Origin: Sphagnum compactum
Lineage: Eukaryota > Bryophyta > Sphagnopsida > Sphagnales
Length of the DNA: 64,000 bases
NCBI GenBank assembly: GCA_965153455.1
Contig: OZ234497.1
Coordinates: forward strand, 12,586,001 to 12,650,000
Reading direction: 5' to 3'
The notes under the pieces were generated by a model, which saw only the letters and a program-made list of their open reading frames with translations, had not been told where the DNA came from and made no database searches. The position numbers and the translations under genes were made by a program. Below, in pieces: positions 34,686-44,600 of this stretch. Numbering within the stretch: the first letter of the stretch is position 1; each line of letters begins with the position of its first letter.

Positions 34686-35819
34686 CTATTGTTTATACCA
34701 TTCCTTGTTGTGTTCAATTAATCTCAATATCTCTTTGTTTGAAGTATTCCAACTGTCTTTCTTCTGCACGTGCACAATTTTTTCAATTTGTAAGTTTACT
34801 TCATGGATACGGTTGATAGATTCAATTAGTGCCACATTCCCTTTCTAAGTTGCTTCAACCATATTCTTGTGAGCTGTGGATGTTTTCCTTTTCATTATAG
34901 TGCTCCCAACATGATGTTGAGGTTGATTAATAGAACTATCTGCACTTGTCTTTGTGATATTTGTTGTGCCTTTATGTCGGAAGGGGATGTTGGGACTATC
35001 TTTTCTTGGAATTTAAAATGGTTGTGTAGCCTTTCTTGGATTTAATTATGATGGAGCCTGCCAAGATTTTGCACTTGGACTTGAGAAAGTAGGTTGAATT
35101 TTGGGATTGAATTGTGGGATTGTTTCATGTTGAAGTTGGGGTTCTTTGTCCACTTGGGGTGGGGGGGGAGTAAAGCTCATTGGTGTATTTTGACCAAGAT
35201 TGGGAGGCACTAGCCAACTACCTTCCTCTTGGAATGCTTCTACACAATGTAATATGGGATCAAAAGGTGCAAAGGGAGATGCATTTCTTTCCATGGTATC
35301 TTTAGTCATATGTTCTTTATTGATTTCAAGATCATCATATGGTGAAGATTTTTGCAAGTAAGGTTGTGCATGAAAGATGTCATCTTCTAGATTCATGGAA
35401 TTTTATGAATGTGGAGGGTTGAAACACAAGCTATTGTGCATGAACTCATCAATGAGGTCAAAGTATGACTTGTTGAAACTTTTGGGCAATCTTGGCATGA
35501 CTCTATCTTCTATGGACATTTCCCAATAATCTTCATTGTGATTAGTAACACCCATGTAATCAATTATCTTCTTGTAGTATCCATAAAGAGACACCCACTT
35601 GTCCTTACATGTTGTTCCATTGCGGGAATGCTCAGAATGACCATTGGCCATGACAAATGTTGAAATGCACTTCCATTTTGTGATGGATGTTTCCATGTTG
35701 TCTTTGGAATCAACTAATATCAAGTTGGCCTCATGTTCGGTTTTCTTTCCTTTGATGAGTGTTAAGGTTTCAACATTTTCCCAATTTGGTTGTTTAGTTT
35801 TTTTGGATTTGATTTCCAC
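34686..35819 (-). pseudogene. Myb/SANT-like (trihelix) partner protein of Harbinger, interrupted by stops
   Basis: A single minus-strand frame of 378 codons runs from 35819 to a TAG at 34688-34686 without any frameshift. It is broken by four internal stops: TAA at 35405-35403, TAA at 35048-35046, TAA shortly after (following QPF) and a TAG (following MVEAT). The N-terminal third has the trihelix pattern: NWENVETLTLIKGKK, WKCISTFV, GTTCKDKWVSLYGYYKKI, DYWEM and LPKSFNKSYFDLIDEFM. The C-terminus is a charged helix (IEKIVHVQKK, LRLIEHNKEWYKQ). Such proteins are encoded beside Harbinger transposases and help bind element ends. Loss of four sense codons but no indel points to slow decay by base substitution. 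Confidence 0.8.
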
Positions 35820-36099
35820 ACAATCTAAATCTATAAGAACTTTCTGCTTGCCTTTGTTATTTCGAGATGGACATGATGTTCTTGTGCTATTGTCACTGAG
35901 GTTTATGATATTTACAAAATTTGAGTAACCATTCCACTACATTATTCCTAATGCATTTTAATTTATCTTTATTTTTGTTCTCAAAATATTAATAACATTT
36001 GTTTTTGTTTTTTATGGGTGCATGCAAAAAAAGATTGAATGGATTCAAAGGGGTACAACTTCATACTTGTTAGAGTAACATTTGTAGCATTGTTTGTTG
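35820..36099. other. Upstream flank of the Myb-like frame
   Basis: No gene. I could not identify the terminal inverted repeats or TAA/TTA target duplication of the Harbinger element here or left of 33195. Confidence 0.4.
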
Positions 36100-37030
36100 G
36101 TGTTCATGTTCCCACTTTGTTGCAACCCTAGCCTTGGGCTTGCGACCAAGGCAAGGGCTTGTGAAGGTGCAGGCCAAGAGTGAAGCCCGGGAGTCACATT
36201 TCATGCTCCTGGGAGTGCAGGAGAGTGTGAAGGAATGAACCCCACATTCCCAAGTGAACTCCCACTATGGGAGTTGGAGTCCAGATGGATTTTTGAATCT
36301 TCAAAGGGTGATGCAGGGGTCAAAACACATTGGATCGAATAATTTCTCATATCATTGGAAAGCTCTTGGAATGTACATGTGTAAAATGGGCTTGCATGAC
36401 CCATTTGGGCACTTAAAACATAAGTTATGGCCAAAAGAAGGGCCGGAAGTCAAATTGTCAATTTGACTCCTGACCATTAAAAGTCAGGAATCGCCCTTAT
36501 TTCCTTGTGTGCAGGTGATGTATCACATACTGTTGGAAAGTTCTCGACAAGGGTTAAAAATTTTCTTTAGACCTCATTTCAATCAGAGGTTTGCACACAA
36601 AGTTATGGGCTTCCAAAATCGCGGGAGTCCCAATTTCGAGAATTTTGGGATTCCAATTTGGGAGTCCCGAGACAAAATGACATTTGGGTGTTGGCCCCAT
36701 GGCCAGGCACATATAATACTATAAGGGGGAAGGTGGTGGCTTCCCCCAAGTTTGGGTCGTGATGAGTCTTGTGAATTTGTGTTTGCTCGTGGTTCGTTCG
36801 TGCACCAAAAGTGTTGCAACTATGCACTAACCAACTTGTTGTTTGGTTTGTGCAGGTCCATGTGATTAATTGACCCACTTGTCATTCGTCTTAGTCCCCA
36901 TCCCGAAGTTCCAGCACGCCCTTCTACCCCCGAAGTGTTGTGAGCCAGGGAGCGTGCCCCATCTCCTTATCCTTTTGTTGTTTTCACCTTAGATTCACAT
37001 TTGAGTCTATCAAGGAGCTTGGGAGTGCGT
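36100..37030 (+). repeat. GC-richer LTR-like segment
   Basis: It differs from its AT-rich flanks by higher GC and by seven or more GGGAGT words. A TATA-like CATATAATACTATAAGGGGG sits at about 36711-36730, followed by a region that could be a retroelement leader. The words AAGTTATGG and TAAGTTATGG occur in the upstream half. No matching second LTR, primer-binding site or TG..CA ends could be fixed, so a solo LTR is only one reading. Confidence 0.3.
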
Positions 37031-37849
37031 CACACTTGGTGAATCTGGTTGAGGATGTTCTGGTTGTCATTAAAAGGCTATAGTTTGATTGTTGGTTTAG
37101 CCATTTGATGGAAGTTCTTGAAGAAACTTTGTTCAACATTACTATTTGAAGGCCATATCTTGATGAGGGACTTTGAACTCTTGCAATTGCTACAATCTAT
37201 AGTGAGGTAGGATGGAAATTTGCAATCGGATGTAGAATGCATTTGGAATGATAAAACTTTTGCAATTCAAAACTTGATTATTAGAGATAAATTTTTTGTG
37301 ATAAATTTTTTGCAATTTCAGAAACAAACTCCTACAATTTCAGACACATTTCTTCTAATTGAGACATTATGTAGATAAGGTGCACTTGGAGAGTAGACAT
37401 TTTCTTTGAAACAATTTTGTGAAAGGAGATTTGATTCAAGAGAGCACTATTGTAGATAGTTCTGTGTAGACCCTTTTGTAGCAAGGACATGCAAAGAAAG
37501 AGGGGCATGCGAAGAGAGAGGAGGAACGAAGGAAGAAAAAGAAAAAAAAAGAAGGGAAAGAAAGAAAAAGAGGGAGAGAATGAAGGAATGTTTGTTAACA
37601 TTGAGTTAATCCTTCATTTTTGGAGGCCTTATGGAACACCAACAATAAATTCTGAAATCTACCTTTTTAAAAAAAATTATCCTAAGATTAGGTGTTAGGA
37701 AACATTAAATGTTAACTCCAATGCCATGTCAACTGCCACATAGGATTTGTTGTTAGTTACAATTGAAGGTGTGGACTCATGTAAATTTTTATCATCCTAA
37801 ACACTGGCCTACCGCCACCACTACCACCAGGTGTGGCATGGCCTTAACT
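37031..37849. other. Gene-free stretch with purine tract
   Basis: No gene. A strand-biased purine tract (GAAAGAGAGGAGG, AGAAAAAGAAAAAA) runs from about 37494 to 37588. Confidence 0.6.
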
Positions 37850-37990
37850 GGGCCAAAGGGGAGGCACTCTGTACAAAATTTGCAAAATAGAAACTTTTAT
37901 TTTGGGGAGCTTCCAAAGTTCAAGTTTTTTTTGTTATAAACTTTCTTTGTCATGGGCCAATCAAAACGGCTCATTGCAAAAAAGAAAAAG
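37850..37990 (+). repeat. Dispersed repeat family C, copy 3
   Basis: GGGCCAAAGGGGAGGCACTC, TTTTGGGGAGCTTCCAAAG and GGGCCAATCAAAACGGCTCA match the minus-strand reading of 8735-8590. Confidence 0.6.
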
Positions 37991-38162
37991 AGTTTGGGAG
38001 TCAGCTCCCCATGTAATTGATTCAAAGATAAATAAGAATTTTAGAGCAAAAAAAAAAAAAAAGGCAGAAAAGGCTACACGAAAAATCATTAAAGTCTAGG
38101 ATAAAACACTGCTTATTATATAAGCAATTGACAAACTCCGAAGAGGTCCATGGGAGGTCTGG

Positions 38163-38760
38163 AGGATTACACACCCAAATTACTCTTCAATTGACTTGCA
38201 ATTGCGTTTGGGGGTGGGTGGGGTGGGACTCAAGAAATGGGGTCGACCTGAGAAATTGCCATTGCCATAAATTATCATTTGCCATGCCTTCTCAGAAGAA
38301 GAGGGTTTAGGGTTTAGGGTTTTTTTAAAACTTACTGCAGTTTGCGGAAAGGGTTTAAGGTTCACAAACAGAAGTAAGTTTTTAAAAAACCTGGATTCAT
38401 GCAAACCGCCACCAGCTTACAAATTGTCATTTGCCGAACGTGGGTTTGGAGAAATGAAATGAATAGTGTTGTAATAGAAAATGTTGGAGCACTAGTTGCA
38501 AATAGAAAATGCATGTAGCTACGGTAATGGGGTCCCTCCATGGGATTATGCCAGCCAAAATTCCCTTCAATTGACACACAACCACTTTTGGGACCAAGGA
38601 AATGGGCGGGCCCAAGAAATTGCCATTGCCCACAAATTGTCATTTGCCGAGCTTTCCTGGAATGAAGGCTGTTGTAACTGACAAAAAACCAAATTCACAT
38701 AACCCACTGCCACCCTCACAAATTGTCATTTTGCCAAACCGTCCAAGAAATTAAATGAAT
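38163..38760 (+). repeat. Direct duplication upstream of the SRF gene
   Basis: CTTCAATTGAC, GAAATTGCCATTGCC, then AATT-TCATTTGCC occur at 38184-38275 and again at 38564-38650, offsets 364-380. The second part (GCCACC, CACAAATTGTCATTTTGCC, GAAATTAAATGAAT) at 38705-38760 matches 38404-38460. The word ACAAATTGTCATTTGCC thus appears four times (about 38265, 38418, 38632, 38717). It lies directly before the SRF promoter. Confidence 0.75.
38303..38322 (+). repeat. Plant-type telomere repeat, ~3 units
   Basis: GGGTTTAGGGTTTAGGGTTT is the seven-base plant telomere motif. In plant promoters the same sequence is known as a telo box, but its distance to the likely transcription start (over 500 bases) is larger than usual. 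Confidence 0.8.
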
Positions 38761-38839
38761 CCCCCCCCCCACCCCCCTTTTTCCGAAACAATTTTTGGGA
38801 TTTATTTTTATTTTTTATTTGTTTTTTTGGTGCCAGGTC

Positions 38840-39386
38840 ACAGAGTCGAGTTCAGTTTCTGTACATACCGTTTCTGTACGTACAGTCGCTGTACAGTTTC
38901 GGTAGAGGCGCGGGCGGCGTGTGCCTCCGCGGTGTCGTCTCCGTGCGAGCTTCGGGTTCGTATCTCTCTCTCTCTCTCTTAGAACCGCTTCGTTTTTTTT
39001 TTTTTTTTTTACTAGACTGGTTCTTCTCCTGATTCATATAGATCTGCATCTCCTGCGTCCATCGGATTTTACTTCGTGCGTTTTAGTGAAGAATTGCGTT
39101 CAGGAGAGCTGTAGATATGGGAGCTAGTTCTTCTTCTTTCTAGCTTTAGAGTGTTTTTTGCTCTCACCGTTTTTCGTGTGTGTTTGCAATCGTTCGCGTG
39201 TACGTCAAATTGCTTCCCATTGAATTTAGGTTTGAAATTCAACTGGCGAGGATCGTGGAACCTTTTGGTCTTGTACTTATGAGCTTTTTACTCTCTGCGT
39301 GTCGATGATTGTGCCGCATCCCTTGAAGCTCTGCTCCCATTGCAATTTGAAACGACGAGGGGTGCGCTCTGTTCTGCTGCAGTTGC
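38840..39386 (+). promoter_or_regulatory. Putative promoter and non-coding first exon of the SRF gene
   Basis: The base composition switches from AT-rich to CpG-containing at about 38840. Repeated words GTTTCTGTAC, CTGTACGTAC and CTGTACAGTTTC occupy 38855-38905, followed by a (TC)n pyrimidine patch at 38963-38979. A good donor at about 39386 (TTGCCAG|GTACCC) could splice this leader to the acceptor at 41566 (TTGTGCAG|GGTGAAGG). No TATA box is obvious. Confidence 0.4.
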
Positions 39387-39880
39387 CAGGTACCCGGATT
39401 ATTGCTGCTGCATGATCCTTTCTGGTCGCTATTTGTGATATCTGTGTCAAATTCCCAGTGATGGGTTTGGGTCTTTTTTGGGTTTGTTTCGGGTGCACGC
39501 TATTGTACCTTTCTTGTTATGCTCTTGCATTCTCTGCAACTCGATGACGTGGGTGAACAATTGAATGCGGAGGAGACAAACAGGATGATGCATTCTTCTA
39601 AATACTCTTCAGATTTTGTTCTTAGGCGCTCTAGAAGCTTAGATATTTCCTTCTGTTCTCAGATGGCTCTTCAAGCTTCTCTCCCCTGTAGTATGCACCA
39701 TCCCTTCGTACGTCCACATGCGTGAGAAACTTCCTTGACGATCCGTTTGATCACTTCCACCTCTCAGCATGTGCGGCGCATCCGAATTTGGCGAAGTTTC
39801 GTAAACCATATCTCCAGTTACTTGAATGAATTGGGTACTTCCCCGTGACCCATTTGCTGCAGTGGTTGTTCAAGTCTAGA

Positions 39881-40914
39881 TCTGCTTCCTGCAGCTTGTG
39901 CAGGGTGAGGGTCCTACTCGAAACGCCTGGAATCATCATAGATCAAATGTGGAAGACGCATCGGTTGAGAATGCAGGAGTGATTGGAGCTGATTCTCTGG
40001 AATGGCAAGAATGCACAGTGCCAATCTCACATTTGCCACCATCATCCTTTTGCTGTCACTCCTCAGCTTTGTCATCGATGGAGCCACAGTCCACTGATGC
40101 AAAAGATGGTATGTAAACTCTCATCATCACTCTGTGAAAAATTCATTCCTTCACAACCAGAAATCAGAATCAGCAGAATGCATGTGGAAGCAGCAAAATG
40201 CAACCTTGCAAACAGCAAAATGATGCTAGAAAGCATTGAATTAGCAAGAGGAGAATCAAGATGCTATCCAATCTGTAGGACAGATATGAAGCCCTATGGT
40301 TTGCCTTTCTCTCTCTCACCCTGGCAACAGAGAATTTGCTTTGCTCTGATTTGCATTCTTGTCTCTTGAGTGCTACCCAGTCAGCATCATGAATGAGGCT
40401 TCCCATTGCTTCTGAAAAATGTGATAGAAACTCAGATAGAAACTTGGGATGAAGATTTTGTATACTCATTTGCGCAGATTTTGGGCTGATTCTTATGTAC
40501 TTATCTACACCCATTGTCATCTGTCAGGAGCTGATGAAGTCAGTGGGGTAGGTAGTAGCCATAGCAGCTTGTCACTGCACTATTATTCACGATGAATAAG
40601 GTGATGGTCTGACACTTTGTGAGTGAAAACTCTCGTGAGGTTATGACTGCACTCATGGTCTCCTGTTACTTTCAAATTGCTGTTGTGAAGATTGATTGTG
40701 CCTGCAACAACTTCATAGATATGTGAAAGGTTTGTTGTGATTGCATTAGACTACATTGTTTTGCTGGGTGGTGAACTTGGTTAGCTTTCATTAAGGAAGG
40801 AGTGCTCAGACTGAAGATTCCTGTCTGAACTGTCTTTGTTACTACTGTGCAGTGACTGCATTGACAACACTATTAGGTGGACTTGCAGCAACTACCACAA
40901 CTGACCAATTGGAA
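39881..40914 (+). pseudogene. Broken tandem copy of the SRF 5' part (leader, exon 1, intron 1, exon 2)
   Basis: It matches 41545-42568 nearly base for base (offsets 1664 falling to 1654). The exon 1 copy starts at ATG 40002 and encodes [20 protein letters not shown], but added bases near 40031-40092 shift the frame to TGA at 40095-40097 after 31 codons. The exon 2 copy (40853-40914) has an extra base in ACTATTAGGTGG, and homology ends soon after. No exons 3-16 follow. If spliced from the upstream promoter it could act as an alternative leader. Its only possible product is a 31-residue signal-peptide-like piece. Confidence 0.85.
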
Positions 40915-41544
40915 TGCAATTGTTGTTGCAATTGGAACTGTTTGTTGTGATTGCAGTGTAGGCAGTAGTTTTCATGACCATGTGCCTGGGCCTTGAGATG
41001 GGTTGGGGTGGAAGAGTGGTGCGTGAGGGAAGGGGTAGGGAAGAATTTAATAGAGGGAAGAAGGGAGGGTGAAAGAGAGGGTTTTGTTGCTAGATGGATA
41101 GCTCTGGGCATGGTGTCTATAGCTATAAGAGTAGGATACATTGGACATAGAGTTGGACACGACATAGAGAAGGTGAGCAATAGTATAGGCAAGGTGAGTG
41201 GTAGCATAGACAAGATGAGTGCTATTTGGGAGGATTCTATGAGAGTAAGGCTAGAGTGTAGGAGAATCAAATGTTTTGAGGGAGCAAGGTGTGAGATTGT
41301 GAGGAAGACAGATGTACTTCAAAAGAAGAGAGAGAGAGGAAGCCAGTTTACAGGTGAATGTAGAGGTGTTGTTGTAGGGTTGAGAGGAGACCACTTCTAG
41401 TATGATGGCTGGTTTGTGGTTGGGTATGCTTCAGAGGTTCCGTGATGTCTGTTTCTGAAATAGTTTTCTAAGTAGCATCTTCTCTAAACCTTGTCACTAT
41501 AAACCTTTCTTCCTGTTGGCCAGTTTAGATCAGGATTATATATA
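40915..41544. other. Spacer between the duplicated SRF 5' parts
   Basis: About 630 bases unrelated to the flanking copies, purine-rich (GGGAAGGGGTAGGGAAG). A plus-strand open frame of 135 codons (40993-41400) has no recognisable domain and contains small internal repeats (AGGTGAG-AATAGTATAG / AGGTGAGTGGTAGCATAG). It may be an insertion or remnant of the duplication junction. Confidence 0.5.
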
Positions 41545-41586
41545 TCTGCTTCCTGCAGCTTGTGCAGGGTGAAGGCTCTATTCAAA

Positions 41587-41640
41587 ATGCCTGGAATCAT
41601 CAGAGCTCAAATGTGGAAGAAGGATCCGTTGAGAATGTAG
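41587..41640 (+). promoter_or_regulatory. Upstream ORF in the SRF leader
   Basis: ATG at 41587 opens 17 codons (MPGIIRAQMWKKDPLRM) and stops at TAG 41638-41640, 25 bases before the main ATG at 41666. In the duplicated copy the same position reads ACG, so the upstream ORF is absent there. Whether it represses translation is not known. Confidence 0.5.
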
Positions 41641-41665
41641 GATTGATTGACTCTGATTCTCTAAA

Positions 41666-44600
41666 ATGGCAAGGATGCACAGCACCAATCTTGCATTTGC
41701 CACCATCATCCTTTTGCTGTCACTCCTCAGTGTCATCGATGGAGCCACTGATGCACAAGATGGTACGTAAGCTCTCATCATCACAATGTGTATCAATTCA
41801 TTTCTTTGCAACCAGAAATCAGAATCAGCAGAATTCATGTGGAAGCAGTGAAATGCAACCTTCCAAGCAGCATGATGATGCTAGAAAGCATTGAATTAGC
41901 AAGAGGAGAATCAAGATGCTATCCAATCTGTAGGACAGATATGAAACCCTAGGGATTGCCTTCCTTTCTCTCACCCTGGCAAGAGAGAATTTGCTTTGCT
42001 CTGATTTGCATTCTTGTCTCTTGAGAGTGCTAGCCAGCCAGCATCATGAATGAGGCTTCTCATTGCTTCTAAAAAATGTGACAGAAATTCAGATAGAAAC
42101 TTGGGATGAAGATTTTGTATACTCATTTGCTCAGATTTGGGGCTGATTCTTATGTTGTAATCTACACCCATTGTCGTCTGTCGGGAGCTGATGAAGTCAG
42201 TCGGGTAGGTAGTTGTCATGGCAGCTTGTCACTGCACTACTATTTGCAATGAAGAAGGTGATGGTCTGACACTTTGTGAGTGAAAACTCTCGTGAGGTTA
42301 TGACTACACTCATGGTCTCGTGTTACTTTCAAATTGCTGTTGTGAAGATTGATTGTGCCTGTAACAACTTCATAGATTGGTGAAAGGTTGTTGTGATTGC
42401 ATTAGACTACATTGTTTTGCTGGGTGGTGAACTTGGTTAGCTTTCATTAAGGAAGGAGTGCTCAGACTGAAGTTTCCTGTCTGAACTGTGTCTTTGTTAC
42501 TGTGCAGTGACTGCATTGACAACACTATATGTGGACTTGCAGCAACCACCACAACTGACCAATTGGAACACAAGTGATGGGGATCCTTGCACTCAGAACT
42601 GGCTGGGTGTTGTCTGTGTTGGTGCCAATGTAACAGAGCTGTACGTAATCTCCAACTTTGAATTTACATTTCTTACATCACAAGGTTGTCTTAGATGATA
42701 GGACCTAAGCTCAACCTCCCAGCCTCTCTAGTGCTTTGCACAACACAACAATAGTAGTAGTTCTCTTGTCCTCAAGCTGCTCTGTTTGGAGGGGCATATT
42801 GAGCAGTGACACCTGCTTTTAGTTGCTTGTAAGAATATGATTGTATAGACTTGCTCTCAGAGTACAACTATCAGGAGATTCATGCTTGATCAATTAGTGC
42901 TACAACCAAAGTAAATAGCCTTGGTCATAATGTCTCTGCCCATGCAACAATTTCCTGGACTGTGTTGCAACATTATTACATCTGTTTCAAGATTCTCGTA
43001 GGTATTGGTCAAGATCCTGTATAGCATTGCAATTGATGTCCACTTCATAACTAGAATTGATACCATTGATTTATTTCCATGAATCCCCTCTTTCCATTTA
43101 GAACATTGCTGTGCACCTTGCAACTGCAATTGCTACACACTCCTTTTCTCAGTGTAGACCTGAGAATATCTTAGATGTCTCTTGAGTGAGTGGTATAGAG
43201 AGTTTTGAGACACCTACCCATCTAATCTTACTCTGATGAGCAGCTATTGGCACCTTGGTGACAAGGCACTTTTCATCTCTTTTTTGAAATCCTGTTGTAC
43301 AGACATCTGAGCAACTTGGGTCTGACTGGACAACTCGGATATGGACTTTCTGGCTTGCAATCACTGTTGTACTTGTAAGTTGCAGTTGTGAATTATGGTT
43401 GTTATCAAATGCTCTTTCAGGTCACAATCTATGAGTAATTCAAGTTGGAAAGTTACAACTTTTTCTCCAGACCTCTGTGGAAATAAACTATGATGGGTGT
43501 GAAACTGATGTGCTTGTTTGAAGTGCAGTAATGTTAGCACTAACAACATTGGAGGAATTGTGCCCAGCCAGCTCCCGCCTTCTATTCAGAACCTGTAAGC
43601 ATATGTACAGTTCTCAATGATATGTTCACTGCTCCTGCTTCTTTTTTCTACAATGTACATGTCAGAATACAATGCTCTGTCATGATATCAGTTGGTGACA
43701 TTCTCAGGGATGGTGTGATGAAGGAGACCCTTTAGTTTGAGCAGAGTCAAGAACAAATAACAAGTACTTATTCTTGATTAGGCAAACAGGATCCTTGCAG
43801 GAAATTATTTCAGTGGCAGCCTACCCTATTCAATTCACCAACTGAGTGGCCTCATTGTTCTGTAAGAATTGCTCTTTCTCTTGGTTCGTAGATTTTTTTT
43901 GGTTCACAGACTTCACAGCAGCTGTTTACATTCAATCAGTTTTTACAGAGCTGCAGTTTAAGGTATGATCTGTTACATAAAGCACATCATGAACCCATTT
44001 CCCATGGAGTGAAGTACTATACACACCATCAATACTTTAACAATCAGATACTGGATAACCAGCTTTCATGAAGGTGGGAGCTGGAAATGGGCACTTGTCT
44101 ACATCTTATACTTGTCTACCACTATTTGGGATGGATGCACATTAGTTGCATTCAAGGTGAAGGTGACATACACTCAATGAAGTATAATTAAAGTGGAATT
44201 GAAGTTCTCAGTGTTTAATGTTTAATCTCTATGAGCTGAAGACATCTACAGTTGTCGACAGTGTACAGATTTCAGTTGAGAAAGTTGGGTATTTGGCTAC
44301 AGAATTTTGAATCTCTTATTCCATTTATTGCCCAAGAGAGTTCTGGAGATGATTACACTGAGAACTGATAGATGTTTCTTGCTCAATTGCAGAGATCTAA
44401 GTCAAAATGCGATTGGCAATGGAATCCCGGATGTATTTGCGCCACTCGTCTCTCTGACAACCCTGTAAGTTTGTCAGCTGTGAGCATTTCTTTGGCTGTG
44501 TTTCCATGGCCATTGTCAGTCACTTTTAGCTACCAGAATAACTCTTGCATTTGCTCTACATTTGCAAGAGGCCAAAGGGTTGCCAGCTTTATTATAGTGA

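Noticed and set aside
36100-37030. Complete LTR retrotransposon
   Set aside because: No second LTR, primer-binding site or polyprotein frame could be found adjacent, so only an LTR-like segment is listed.
39983-40369. Plus-strand open frame of 128 codons in the duplicated SRF region
   Set aside because: It is a shifted frame of the broken exon 1 copy plus intron sequence. The corresponding frame in the working copy is also not the coding one.
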